From positions 124,001 to 188,000 of the forward strand of contig JAOCPU010000011.1 in NCBI GenBank assembly GCA_035772785.1: a stretch of 64,000 nt of DNA. The letters run 5' to 3'. This document shows, in pieces, positions 21,931 to 35,091 of this stretch. The position numbers were made by a program, and so were the translations under genes. Within the stretch, counting starts at the first letter, position 1; every line of letters starts with the position of its first letter. The stretch comes from Phlebiopsis flavidoalba. Lineage: Eukaryota; Basidiomycota; Agaricomycetes; Polyporales; Phanerochaetaceae. Below the pieces are notes generated by a model, which saw nothing but the letters and a program-made list of their open reading frames with translations, was not told the DNA's origin and ran no database searches.

Positions 21931-24900
21931 TCGCTTCCTATCCTCGAATGACCTAGATTAGTATGACTCTGTGGCCCCAGTGAGCAATGCGCAAGAAAGG
22001 ATACGATCCCGTTTTGTATGCAGTAACAGACTTACCATCACGTGTATATTGACTGTTTATCATACATGATTCCATTAGTGCCACAGTTCCATGAGAGGTC
22101 GGAGTTGTACCGGCATTTTTTGAGCCGGTTGGCGGGATTATGGTTGAATGTATTTAATTAACTTTTATCAACTATCTCGACCCCAGGTCCGACTGTCAAT
22201 TATTTGGGATATGAGGTTGTTTAGGACTCCTTATACTTAGACCCTTGGAGCCCTCACTTTTGGACGTCTCGTCGATGGCTACGGCCAAACCTTCACTATC
22301 GTCGATGTATACGTTTTAGACATGAAGCATCGTTTTCTCGCCGAAATATCGACCTTTTCACCCCATATAAATATCCGTCACACTCTTCCAAGGAATTTCG
22401 TCAGTCAGCGAACGCCACGCGCACTTCATAAAGAAGATGTTCGACTATCGTGCAATAAAGCTGTCAAAACATTATCCTGTAGCATTATAAGTCCTTGAAT
22501 AGGATTGTAGTGTTAGATCGAAGAATCTAAGACCGTAGGCGTAGGGACAGGAAGTCCCTATAGATTGGCACAAAGCTCGTGATCGTGTGGGAGACTAGGA
22601 CACGTGGCTCACCGCCGTCGATGCCGTTTGTGAGGTCCAACGTTTGGAACACAGTCTTCAGAACGACCTTTTATCAATGCGACTAGATCGGTGTGGGTAA
22701 TGTCTCTTGTGCGTATTCATTCATCGACGTCGTAATACTGAGACTCCCATGATCGCGCAGAAGCGTACTCTCAGTCTCAGTTGCGCGTGTATGTGTGCTC
22801 AGCCCACTTCTACCGACCATCACGACGTGACTCTCGTAGTCCCCATTCATTTGAGATCGCGAGGGAGCACTCGATCTTCGTTGCTAGTAATCGCAGCCAG
22901 ACCTGCGCGCATCGCATCACCAAGTAGGCTAGTCAGGCTGTATCGGGATGTATTGTGCACGTAACCTGACATCTGGGCACAGTCTGACACTGCCCTACGC
23001 AAAGCCAATGCACATCGCATGCCTGGCCATGGCTCTTCATGGACAACTGTTCCCGTCCGCAGGTTAACAAGCCCGAGTATGTGCGGGTCTATACTACGGG
23101 CGCGTTCGATAAGCCCGATTCTTGGATAGGACCGCGAATATCGTCGTGATCATGGCTTGGTAATGCACGCTCTGGCAGGTTCTTGTGCACTATGCGAAAA
23201 CAGATTAAGGCGGCCCAAGCCTCAGTTCCACTTTGGCAGTTAGGAGGCATGATGCACGAAAGTACCTAGTGAAGTATTGGCTTCCGTTCGTCCTAGTTTT
23301 TGTACCAGAGTATCGTAATCTAATCATGGGCACGCTGGTTCCAAGGACTAGATCATTTTTTGGGAGCATATGATTATGAAAGTAATTTGGAGCCATGACG
23401 CCCCTGCATATCCAGAGTATGATGACGAGCGGGGCTCATGTTAGGGTTCCGCACGCATATCCAGTCGAAAGCCGACTTTTCTCTCTTCTGTGGGAGGTAA
23501 CAACCGACGGTGGCTGACAACGGCTCGAGACTTACTTGGGAAAGTGGCATAGTATCATCCACACCACCGCCAACTGGCCCCACCTCCGCTTGTCAAGCAA
23601 TGGCCGCTGACGGGCTTCACAGTTGATCAAGACTACTACGTCTCTTGTTAATTCCCCCTGCGCTTTCAAGGCGCTCAGTTCTAGACCGTCTTGCGGCATT
23701 TTGTTTTTTGGGGTCCCTTGTTCACAACCGGTCTGCACGTTCACGTGAAACTATGACAACGCTTGTAGACTCTGAAATAAGCGCAATTTACAGAACGATA
23801 GCCGACGTTATCCACCAAATTGCCAAGTGGCTCAGCAATGATGGACATGCCCTTGTGAGAAAGTTCGTAAACAGGAACACGTTGCAAGCCCTAACGAAAA
23901 AAAGGCACGGGAGATTGTCCGACGAGCCCTAAGACATACTACCACACTTATTGGCAGGATCCTAAGTTATATCGATGAAGGCCACTGAATTGGTGCGGAA
24001 CCCTTGGAAAATTTATAGCGGACAACGACCCCAAGAGGTCGTTGAGAAATGATGCAGAGTCGAATGGTGGGCCAGAGCCATAGTATTTGCTCCCCTTGCT
24101 ACTCCCTTGGGTAAGAATGATCTCTCTCGCGTCGTTGTAGGGCACAATCTGAGGCGTAAGCAAATATCTGAGCTGTCTATAGAGCTTCCGATACGCTCCG
24201 TGACCGATAGCCCTACTAGTCCACGTCTTCTGGGCCGACGACCTCCCCCCACTCCCCCCCCTAGTGAATTTTGGTTGTGCATCTACCTTCTACTCAGATT
24301 AAGGACATAGGGGACATCAGACGATCCAACGAGTCCCAAGCGTCTTCACAAGACCTCCACTGTGGGACCTTAGTACACCTTTGAGGTGTGTTGATGGTCT
24401 GGCTTTCACTCATCATGCGTACGACAGCATAATCGCGGTCCCTTCACAACCGACATGTTCACCTCAGACTAGCGTGTTCATCACAAGAAGTATCAGTCGA
24501 AAATTAAGAATATCACGCATTTGACGTCTACTCTTTCCCAAACCGTCCCGACCAGATTCCATTTCTGATATCAAACGCTGGCCCGCGCACGTTTATCGGC
24601 ACACTTCGTTCGGGTCATGAAGGGCAGGGGAGTGTCTGCGCTTGCCTTGAAAAAGATAAGGGTGGCTTGTGAGCTCCGATGCCGGCTACGTCGCAAGACA
24701 ACCCGCAGCGTCCATATGTTCATCTTGTTTTTATGGCCATATTCTAACGAGGGATGGCTATCCGTGAGTATTCTATATACTGCTCTGGAGATCCGATATC
24801 GTTAGTTCATCATTTGTGTAGTGCACTGTATTCCGCTGAGGTCATCATGTGCCAACTTTACAAAACTATCTAACCATGATTTACCTGTTCATAATTCATT

Positions 24901-27900
24901 CTTTCGGAACTCTTATCACTATCTTATACGAGGCACGTTGCGCAAAACAAATGGCCAAAATATAACTGCGCATTCCCTGTTTCTTCTGGGCATGGAAGAG
25001 ATCACAGCCCGTATCTCCAGTTCCAGCGGTTTATGCGGCCGTTGTGTTGAAGTTAGGTTTCCCCACCGTCTTCGAACCTCGACTCCCACACACCCAGGGC
25101 CGGGGTCTTCCACAGGCAGAGGAGCGCCATCCTATAGAACTAGGAGGTAGCCTAGTCTAGTTACAAAACTTGGAGATGAGGTTGCTGTTCGGCAACTCGT
25201 CTTGATTGTTCTGTGTGCCCCGAGAAAACAGCTAAGGTGAGTGTTGTGCTCATGGCCCAAAGATCATGGACCTTGAGCACGTCTCCTGCTGATGAATGAC
25301 GAATGTTGAGCGGTCGGCGAGTATGATTTTTTTTTTCCCCCAGGTCCTGTGGGAGGTTGGAGAAAGAAAGAAAGAAAGGGGAAATTAGGAAAGAAAGAAT
25401 ATGAAGATTTGGAGAAATGGTACGAACTGAAATACTTGTATTTTTATTTATATGGTAAAAAGACTGGGAGATGACGTGCATGGAGGAAGGTGTATGTATT
25501 TCTGCCAATGAGGTAGTTGCATGTACCTTCACTTATGACCTTGAGCAAGTCTCGCAGCCCAAACCAAATGACAATATCTCCGGGAGCCTCAGTCTTACAA
25601 GGCAGCAATCCATTTACATTCCACAGAAACATCTGCTAAGTTCGGCCGGTTTCCGTTTTCCGGTAGAAATGAGGGACAGTCAGTCACCACGCACCCAGGA
25701 ACACGGCCCAGCCAGGTATAGGTCAGTCCAAGGGACTGACTCCCTCCCGCTAGGCTCCAGAGTGAGCGCCGGAGGAAAATTTGCAACTAACTTGCTTCAG
25801 TATACAACACCCATCTTGGAATTCAAACACAAAGATAGACAGTTCTGACGGTGCCGAATTTGGGTCGCGTCAGGTTATTGATCACCACGGCTTTTCGTAA
25901 GTTAGCATACCCATTTGCCTTGGTAAATTCAGGGAGTACAAATGAGCGATCTGCCACAGTCCGTACGCTCGTCTAACACCACGTCCATGCAGTACATGTG
26001 TGCCGGTGTAAGCTCAAATGATCAATACTCCCTGCACGGCCCTCCTATTTATTTATATTATAGCTTGTACGGTCGATATCGTCGAAAGACGCGCTGGCCG
26101 AGGCTTTGATCCCTCTACGACGTTACATTGGCAGGGTCTATCATTACGACTAATAATTAACACAGCACGAGGCATCGAGGTTACGGTCGGGTGGATATAA
26201 TGACAAGCTACCTGTTCTTCTCCGTACGGTGCTGGAAAAGTTGATCAACGTGCGTCATTCCTCTAAGACAGGATCTTTGACGTTGCTTGCTTGAACAGGT
26301 ATGTATACTTCGATTCTCAACTAAGGAGCGACCGACGGTGGTCTGAGAATGTCCATTTCTAGCTAGGATAGATCATAGATAGCACATTTCTACCCTGGTC
26401 TCAACCATCGAACCTTGGACCCCAGCATTTTTGTCGCGTTGAGTTATTAGATCCCGTTTGTTTCTGGGATCCCCCGTCCGAGAAGATTCAAGAGATTCGA
26501 GGTGAGGTCGTCTTCACCAAAGAATATCTTTCATGCGTGGGATCTGATAAGTTATCGTCCTACTGCTCCAGGAGTCACGCGTGATGACCCTCCGAAAGCT
26601 ACAGAGAGGAGAGTTTTCTTTTCCCAAAAGTGCACCTTTATGTGAAACCCTGCAATCACGGGCACAATATCTACTAAAGATGGAAGTAATAATGTAATCT
26701 AGCCGGCGAGGTTTAATGTTTTTATGAAAGCATCCAGCAAGCGCTTTCAAATCGTGGGATAACTTTGTAGCACTGTGCAATGTCCGCCAGGCTTTCCAGG
26801 GAACGATACCCTCTCTTCTCATCATGGCACCGGCCACCAGTTCTTTGAATACTAACGCGTAGGTAAGATCCACGAGGATGTCCACTCGGTGATTCAGAAC
26901 TTATAATGATCGATGGATTATTATGCGCGGACAAGTGTACGTACGAAAAGAACTCATCCCACACGCCCAAGTAAATGAACTCCTGGAGATGACATATTAT
27001 TGCCAGTTCCGGGATACCTCACGGATGAGAGTGCCTCATAGCATACTCTATGTTTTCCTTGTTGCACTCGTTATTAAAGAACCGGCATTCACACCAGCTG
27101 TCGTACCGTTGTGATGCAGCTTGGGTTAGTGTGTTATGCGACTACATTTCCTATACGAAGCTACTGAAATACTTTTGAGATATAGTGACCGTGAACACTG
27201 CTTTACGGGTGTTAGCAAGCACGGTTGTCCATATCGGGGTTGGACATCAAAACTCCAGAGTTTGATGAAGACAAACTACCATCGTTTCTTGAATAAGTCG
27301 GTTCAACACTTTTCTCAAATGCCTTCCGTTGAAGTATTAGTCAGCAATGAAGTTGCTGCATTCTCAACCTGTAAGGATGAAAGAAGTTTTATTGAGAAGA
27401 TACTTTGCTTGTCATGAAGAAAGCTCGATATAAATAATATCCCAGGAAATCTGGGAGAAGAAGCGTCCGGGTTCTGGGCTAGGATCAGGCTGGGAATAAT
27501 TACGACTTGTTCTGCCAAAGTGCGTCGCAAGTATTTTTAATAACACCTCGTCTTTGTGCTATCTCACAATTCTTCGATAGATGAGATCGACGCCACAACT
27601 AATCGGAAACGTCTATGAATCTGCGAATGAAAGCGTCAAAGCAGTACGATATCATTTGTGTCATCCACGAAGCCCTCTACCCGGGCGGATAACTGTGTCT
27701 ATGCTCACCTCATTTGCTCAGCAGACGATAAATCAGACGCGCCTCCCGTCAAGTACTTGTCACTATTATTGTTGATGACTTGTAAGCTTCTATTCAAGGC
27801 TGGGGCTAGTCATGCACCGAACTGGCTGCACACGTTGCCGTGGGTCATGTCGTCTATTGCTAACCGGTCCAGCTGTTTGTTTGGTGCCCTCGCAGTTTGT

Positions 27901-29224
27901 GAAGCCTACGCCTGTTTACAAATCTGCTATGCTGAGATATCGAGTGATAAACATAGTCATAGTATCACGATTATACAAGGGACAATACCACGATAGCTTC
28001 CTGTACTTGTACCAATTAATTCTGCGGGGGTTGATGGACTCCGATGTAAGTCTAAACTCAAGTCTCATAAACGTGTTTTTGAACGTTCTGTGTAACATCT
28101 GAGCACAAGCCCGTGCCCCCTGCGGTGTTCCGTGTTAGGACACGATGACCTTTCCCGTTGATGCGCGTCAACACAGATCCCGCCCTGCGGCCACCACCTA
28201 CACATCGATCCCGTTCTTTTTCGTTTCTCTACCGCTAACCGTATCTGATGACCTTGAAATAACGTCATGGCCGTTTAGCTAGTACACTCCGAGCAAAAGC
28301 TGAGCGTTGAGCTCTGATTGAAGTCTTCCAAGTATCATACCGGCTTGTGTACCGAAGAACAGGCGCAAATGTTTATTGCATGTAGTATTTGCTGCGACGT
28401 AAGCGTCAGTCACTTTCGCTACAAACATATATCTCGTAAAACCCCGACTAATTACACTGAAAGCCCTCTCAAGAACGTCTCGCCCTATCGTCGAACCGAT
28501 CACAGGATACGTCAATTTCTTTTGCTTACGACTCGGAGACGCCAGGACACTGAACGTTTGGGAGCCTTCCCGGCATCTTCCTTGTGAACATATAGACTAC
28601 TGATCAGGATGATCTACAGGACTCAAAGGCTCTATTGCCACAACATTACATCAAGACTCGGGAAACTCTGCAGACACACCACTAGGTTTACCTGGGCTGC
28701 CGTGGCTGCAAATCATCGGGTAAGCATCATCCTTCCTATCACCAACCAAAACATGATGTGCCTATTATATACCTCCGATATACGTCGGGGTTTTGTACTT
28801 CTGTCTCATATGCTTACCTCCGTTGCAAGCCCCACGGAAGTGATGAGCGGAAAAGGTCGTTAGGCACAGTCGTGCTTAACTATACCAAGTCTGTGCTTAC
28901 CGCAGCATGAGACTTGGATGTCTGGACAAAGGACCTCTTTGAGGCTCGTCGTGACAACTCAGTCATGTGCTAATCAAGCAAGTAAGCATTAAGTAGGCAT
29001 TCACGTTGTCGGAAGTGCTGACACGCTACACTAGAATACAACGACGCGCTCTCTCGTGAGAATGCCATTTCCGCATGCGCCTTTCTGTTGAATAGTTATC
29101 TCATTGTCACCTAACCAGCGTTCGGAGTATACGGCTTCACAGTGAGTAGACTGTACATATAGTCGGTTTGCTTGCGGAGAGGCAATATTTTCTACAGTCG
29201 CCGGCTCTGAACGTCGTTGATAGT
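21931..29224. other. About 7 kb between esterase copies B and C with no supportable gene
   Basis: Read in all frames; no family motif found. Short open frames exist (for example minus strand 23948-24163 and 24013-24282, plus strand 27136-27417), but they have no recognisable domain, introns or conserved start. Small features: a hairpin GGGAC...GTCCC near 22538, a pyrimidine run followed by GAAA repeats at about 25328-25400, and a C-rich stretch near 24243. The part from 25.9 to 28.9 kb is noticeably AT-richer than the gene regions. It could be old transposon or pseudogene debris. Confidence 0.45.
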
Positions 29225-31730
29225 ATGCTCTGCTTGAAATTGCTACACCCCTGCTCCCCTTGTTCTTTTCTACTGCTGTCTCTGCGTCGATAACCTTGGT
29301 AGGTGAGTACGCAAACGTTCGACTGGAACGCCGGGAGATTTGGGGTACTGCCAACGACTCTATCGCCAAGTTTCTTGGCATACCTTTTGGCCAACCCCCG
29401 TTACGTTCTCTACAGTCTATTTCAGAACGCGAAACCTGTCACATGCTGTCGGACTGTTTTCTTATAGAGTCAATGATCTTCCGTATCGTCTTCCTGTGCC
29501 CCCCCCCCCCCAAACGCGCCTTACCATGGGGACTATGCGGCTGAAACATTCTTCCGGCAGTTCTTGCAACTCAGCAAGCTCCATCACTATCTATACCGGA
29601 AGGTTCGAGAACATCACGGATCTATTCGTCAGTAGCTTTGTGAATACTCAAGCAGGTCCCAGTGCCGAGAGATTGTAAGCAGGCGCCCTCCTTCCCTGAA
29701 GTTGGAGCTCAACTGAAGCCTCACAGGTCTGACCGTCAACGTGTGGGTCCCGTATAATGGTACAATCTACACCCAAACTCCCGATACTTGTGGTACGTCA
29801 GGAGCCTTGAATTTTATGGGGAGCGCTTGGTCAAAGTTTATCCAGTGGATTTATGGGGGTGGATTTGAGGACGGGGGGCACCGTCAGGTCAGTGCCGATC
29901 TCCACTACATGACTCTTACAATGACAAGTGAGGAGTTATGACCCAACGGCAATCGTTGCCCAATCAGTGGAGAATGGGCGAGCCCATTATATTTCTAAGC
30001 CTAAACTATCGGTAAGCGTGTTTGTTTGGGGCCCTCATGTGGAGTACTTAAACGGTTTTGTAGTCATCACAGGTGAATGATATGTGGTAGAGGTGGCCGA
30101 AAATACGCTGAAAATTCTAGGCTTCGGATTTTTGGCCAGTGAAGAAGTTATGCAAGCAGGCGTAGGAAATCTTGGCCTTCAGGATCGTGAGTCGGCGAGG
30201 TAGAAAGCCACGTCTATTCGACTTGATTGTCTGAACAGAACGTCAAGCACTGCGCTGGATACAGCAGTATATTACCGGAGTTTCGGAGGGGACCCTACCC
30301 GGGGTTACCATGTGCGTTACTCGATCCCATTATATTCCGATAGGCAGCATTTCTTACCAACCATGTCCACATTTAGCTGGCGGGTCAGTCATCTGGCGCA
30401 GAATCAGTAGGGCTGCAAATGCTGGCAAAACGACGGCGATCACGAGAACCTTTTTCGAGGGTCGCGATCATGAGGCAATCAGGTCCACCCCCACCAGTGG
30501 GAAACATCACCCACGGGACAGCGATACTATAACGTATCTTGTAGCTGCCACGCCCTGTACGCTAGGAACCCAAGAGACGACTTTACAACATGTCTGAGGG
30601 ACGGGGAAAGCCCAGTACGAATATACTTAGCGGAGGGCGAGTCGTGACTCGACGAGAGGCCGAGCCTCCTGTCGTATCAGGTACCATATTTTGCACCAGC
30701 GCGCATAAGACATAGCTAAGGATTGTGTTGTAGTCGCAAAACCTCGCGTGGCCAACCAAGGGCTGATGGGGACCTTCGTTTTTTCATCTCCGACGACCCA
30801 CTCTCGTTGGTAGTTAGTGGGTCGGCAAAGTAGCGAACGTCCCCTTCATTGCTAGGGGTGAGTGGGAAACGTTTCACTGTTGATAGACGTGCTTTACCTT
30901 CAAAACATAGGATGTTGATGATAAGAGGGAACGATATTTTGCCCTGATGCTAGCATTGAACCTCACGTATGGAGTCATTGTTCATAAGGGGGGCGGGAGG
31001 AGAGGGGAAGGGAGTAGGCCAAATTACTCGAGTAATACGAGCGTGATTATAGGTCAGACAGTGACGTCTTATACATATGGTGGCCGCCAACTATTTTCCT
31101 GGGATGCCTTCTGCTGACTTGGCAGCATTATTGGTCCATTACTCGTCGGATCCCGCCAAGGCTCTCCAGACGGGCACGGGACTGAACAACACCCTCACGG
31201 CTGAGATTACAAACGACATGGCGCGAGACCACATTCCAGGGCGATTTTATCTTTCAAGCACCTCGAAGACTAATGTTGCGAAAGTCTGTCGGGAACACTC
31301 AGACACACACTGGTAATAGTGTAAGTTTCATTTTTCTAAAAACAATCTAGTTCGACAGTTATTAAGTCGTCATCAGTAAACAAGAGAACAGAAAAGATGC
31401 GTATCCACGTGGATCAGTGAGTTGGCAACGCGGCAGAAGTAGGTTCAGTCCTACCTGATTGCACGTTTAGTATCATGGCTCCGAGCCTCCGGATTTCTTT
31501 GGTGGAGACATTTACGGGTTTCTGGTAAAACTTCGTCACACATAACATGAATCCGAACGGGCGGAATGGACTAAGGATGGACCAAATACAACCTCATCTT
31601 CTCACAACTGTTTAACGCTTTTGTGATGGTCCTGCGCCATTCGCCGTCACCAACGATACCTTGAGGAAGAAGCTGTAGTTGGCTGTGCTATCGAAACTGT
31701 CCTTGCGCAATATCCCCTCCTGAGGTCGAG
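29225..31730 (+). pseudogene. Type-B carboxylesterase, copy C, divergent
   Basis: Third plus-strand esterase. Segments: LLPLFFSTAVSASIT (signal-like, about 29255), YANVRLERREIWGTANDSIA and KFLGIPFGQPP (about 29310-29400), then LPVPPPP around a 13-base C run at 29500-29512, FENITDLFVSSFVNTQAGPS, LTVNVWVPYNGTIYTQTPDT, WIYGGGFEDGG, DPTAIVAQSVENG, FGFLASEEVMQAGVGNLGLQ, RQALRWIQQYIT, FGGDPTR, and a nucleophile elbow GQSSG followed by AESVGLQML (GGT at 30383), Ser replacing Ala as well as Gln replacing Glu. Later: GPPPPVGNITHGQRYY, NVPFIA, GMPSADLAALLVHYSSDPAK, LNNTLTAEITNDMA, and HGSEPPDFFGGDIYGFLVNF with a possible catalytic His (CAT 31474). The protein diverges strongly from copies A and D, especially after the His region. 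The many frame changes and at least one internal stop suggest a pseudogene or heavy sequence error. Confidence 0.75.
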
Positions 31731-32164
31731 GAATCGCTCTGTTCGCAGCAGCCTCATCGTCAATACGTCATCCGCGCGCCGTACTGGGGTCTGGATGCTT
31801 ACCATTGGGACCATGCCCGAAGCTCGAACGCGGGATACGGTAGATCGTGGAGACAAGTGAATATATTAGTATCGTAACACGACAAAAACATAGGGGCTCG
31901 AGCACCCCCCCCCCCCCTCATCGTAAAATATGTATTGTTCTTTCGCTTGCCGCACCGAACTTGCGAACGGAGCGAGAGACTTTATGTGTGTTGCAATCGC
32001 GGCTGTGCGGACGCGACAAATCTACTCCACGTAAGCACGCAACAACCGAACAGCCCACAATCACGAAGCGCAATAGGACCTGTAGTCATCCAGCAAATGC
32101 ATCCCATGCGACATGCGGTCAGTGCATGCAGATGCAGCCAAGAGAATAACTGCGTTACCTTTTA

Positions 32165-33200
32165 GTGCGGGAATACGACCTAAAACGCTACGCGAAAACC
32201 GTACAGAAACAGCGATTTCATGCAATTAGGTCCACATCAGCACTTCCCTCTGTGTGTGTAGCTGCGCCTTCTCCGTACGGCACAAATGCTCTCAAAGATG
32301 TATTTGTCCGCCAGTACGCTGATGACCTACCAGTTCATTGGCTTCCTCTTCGAGTTACCTGGGGTAGTAGATTCGTATGGTCCATGAGCGGTGTGCCAGA
32401 GTGGGTCCCAAGGGTTGTTGATGATCTCACTTACAGCGACGAACAAACCACTCAATGCAGTTTTTGTGCGTCACCTTGTCGATCCTTCAGATCGCCTCCA
32501 GTACGAACATGACGAGGATCAATCATCCTCGAGTTCGCACAGGAAATTGTCCATAAGCGCCGTTTCAACCAGTGGTTCCAACATTTGCGGTTCAAATCAT
32601 GGTCTAGCGAGCCCCCACCAGTCAATCCCAGGACGATGGGAACGAGCATGCCAACAGACTCACATCAGTCACGCCATCCCATCGTACTCTTGGACTTGAA
32701 GAGTGTCTCCTTGTCACTTGGGGCACAGTAGTCCTGATTTTTCATCCAGTCTCGTCCTTCGCCTTCATCTCCACTCTCTGCCAAATCCAAGCTGCAAAAG
32801 AGCGAAGAGGAACCTTTCGCTTCCGAATACCCTCATCTTCTTCGTCAATCCTGTCCAAAACATAACAGTGGTACTTCTCCTTGCCAGCCGCTTCGGTCCT
32901 TTGGCGCAATCGGCGCCACCACGTCAAACGTTGAGTTTGACCGGAGCGCCGTCTTCGAGAGGAGTCATGCCTCCTGCCTTGCGTTGTTCTCGGTGGCGCA
33001 ACGTGTGGCTCTGCATCTCGTCCATTTGTCGCGCACGGAACGCCTCGACTCGCAGACTCCGCGACGAAGATTATCGGCCATCCCTCTCCTCGTGAATATA
33101 CACTGGAAATTCGGCGTCGCTGCTTCTTCCGCAGCACCAAACGTCTGGCACGTTGTTTTGTTGAGTGCGCCATCGCCGTGCTGCACCCGAGCGGGCGTTT
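32165..33200 (+). CDS. Unrecognised plus-strand coding region
   Basis: I do not recognise a family. Protein-like segments chained by frame changes or introns: YQFIGFLFELPGVVDSYG or the alternative frame KDVFVRQYADDLPVHW (about 32290-32360), PLNAVFVRHLVDPSDRLQYE (about 32450), EFAQEIVHKRRFNQWFQHLR with FKSWSSEPPPVNP (about 32530-32630), SRHPIVLLDLK (about 32680), then SKLQKSEEEPFASEYPHLLR (about 32790) and FSVAQRVALHLVHLSRTERL (about 32985). Charge pattern and length suggest a genuine exon series, but start, stop and frame are not resolved. Confidence 0.3.
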
Positions 33201-34544
33201 AGTAATTGTAATTACATCATATTTGTGGAGAAAACATACCGTCCGTGTAGAACTAACTCGTCACACTTTCGTTCATCCATCCCATATATCGAGCCGAGCC
33301 CGCATCTCCCCCCCCCGCTGCGATCTCTTCTTGCAGTTCAGCGTCCTTCAGCGTGCCCCCTGCTCGCGGCAATGGACCGTTCAAGGGCCTTGTATGCGTG
33401 CCACGTTCTCTAGGTTCATAACGACGCTCGCGCAGTGTAATTAGTGTTCAATCAGTTGGTTGCTTCTGGTACGAAGTGTATCACGCACGTCTTTGAAAAC
33501 GAGTTTTCCTCATCACGTTGCAGTTTTTTTTAGTTCATGCGACCCGCGACTCCCAAGTATCTCATCCGTCTTCCGACGCTTTTTCAGTGCAGCAGAGTTC
33601 CCGACAAGATTGTTTTCTTCTCGCGAATTCACGTCACGGCACCCGCGGGTTACCCCCGGGTATCCAAGGTTTCACCTGCTTTCACCAAATCGGGAGCCTT
33701 AGTGTAGGGCGACACCCGTGCGGTCGGAGGTCTGCGGTGAGGATTGGGTGGCCCTCGCCCAGCAGGCTTTCCCCACTCTCTTTGCTTCGGGCGGGCCGCT
33801 CGGCAATGTTGAGTTTAGTCGGTACCGCGGCTTGCACATCTCGCATCTTCTCGCGCTCGCGCTGTGCTGCTCGTTCGCGCGAAAAACATGCGAGCAATTT
33901 CAGTCATCAGCACACAGAACCACGTTGAGTCTCTGAAGATCAGCTTCGTGCAAGTCATGCAAACTGCGGAGGAATGACGTATTTCTCCTTATCTATGAGA
34001 CCGCCGAGTCTGGCCGCTTCCTGGGACGTCTTGTTTATGCGGGCGAGCAAGGCGTCCTAACTTTAGCTTTCGCTTGTCCGCATTATCTCCTCATCAGCCT
34101 GCAGGGTGAGAAGGGTAAGAGAGTCTACTAGACTTGGACGGAAACGACGAACGTCTGTCTTCATCTTTTGGCCTGAATAGGCGTCAAGGAACAGGCTTTG
34201 GTCTTCTCGTCTCGCCTTCACCTGAGAAGCGTATGTCAGACAGGGTCAGGGAGGGAGGGTAGAGATGTGGAGGGGGGGGGGGAGGGGGGGGAGGGGGGGG
34301 AGTTAGACCGTACAGGGTATGTAGAATACAACCTGAGAGCTTCTTATTATTAACACAACCGTCCTCAAGAGCTCGGCAGCTCTACGCCGTTGAGCAACCC
34401 CATAGCTCGCAAACGCACCGTCTAGGATCTGAAATTCCGCAAAACCCAAATCCTTGCGTCTGGTTTATTCGCGGGTAGTGATCAGCCGTTTGAACGAGGA
34501 GATACGATTCCGCAGGCCTACGCACAATGAGCACTCGTAATACA
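33201..34544. other. Intergenic; GC-rich patches and a G-rich tract
   Basis: Open frames at 33165-33936 overlap each other on both strands and carry no recognisable domain, so they are not called. A pure-purine G-rich tract lies at about 34269-34302. Confidence 0.35.
34269..34302 (+). repeat. G-rich homopurine tract (four long G runs)
   Basis: Runs of about 14, 8 and 9 G, with shorter ones before them, are separated by single A. This satisfies the pattern for a G-quadruplex on the plus strand. It lies in a stretch without a recognised gene. Confidence 0.7.
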
Positions 34545-35091
34545 TCATGGAGATGAAGACATACGCTGAAGCAACGAACTGTTCAGAAAGGTTGTCGGTA
34601 ATGCCACCCGATATTGAACCAATGAAGAGATAGTAGTCAAAAAACTGTTATACGGCTTTCGGTTCGGTGGAGGCCCTGTGAACTGGGATCGAATCTGATG
34701 TGTGTGGGTGGTGATGGGTGCATTTGCTGTTGGTGGCTGCGAGAGCCGACATTGAGAGGACCCTGGCCATATGCAAAGGCAGAGGAGGACGTAGACCCAA
34801 GTCCTAACCGATTTGAGCCTTGCATGTTGGTAGACGGCTTGAATTCGTCCTTGAGACACTGGTCGTAAGGGTACTGCGAGGGGAACAAACGCTGAAGTAA
34901 CTTCTGGTCGTATGGTTGCTATCGCGCGAAGTGCCAAACAGACAGAGGGGAGGAAACGTGAGTCGTGCAGCAGTCTGAGTGTGTCTAGCCAGATGCCCGT
35001 GCGCCCCGATTGACGAGAAAGGCCCTGTATTACGTAACATATTAGTCTGCATCATATTATTAGGACATGGCAACCGTAACTCCAAAAACAT
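34545..35091 (-). CDS. Possible C-terminal low-complexity part of an unrecognised protein
   Basis: The minus-strand frame holds PSQYPYDQCLKDEFKPSTNM, SNRLGLGSTSSSAFAYGQGP and SRSHQQQMHPSPPTHIRFDP, a Gln/Ser/Pro-rich composition seen in disordered tails of fungal regulators. No domain, start or splice pattern is clear. The upstream minus strand (35260-35574) is open in several frames but also unrecognised. Confidence 0.25.

Noticed and set aside
23948..24310. Overlapping short frames on both strands, one with a YYGSGPPFDSASFL stretch
   Set aside because: No domain, start or splice support; overlapping frames on opposite strands cannot both be real and neither is convincing.
32300..32370. YADD motif suggesting a reverse transcriptase
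   Set aside because: YADD occurs in one frame only, without the hydrophobic residues that follow it in reverse transcriptases and without any other RT block nearby; the alternative frame gives an equally protein-like segment.
33165..33936. Several overlapping open frames of 70-136 codons
   Set aside because: Mutually exclusive frames in GC-rich DNA with no domain or splice support.
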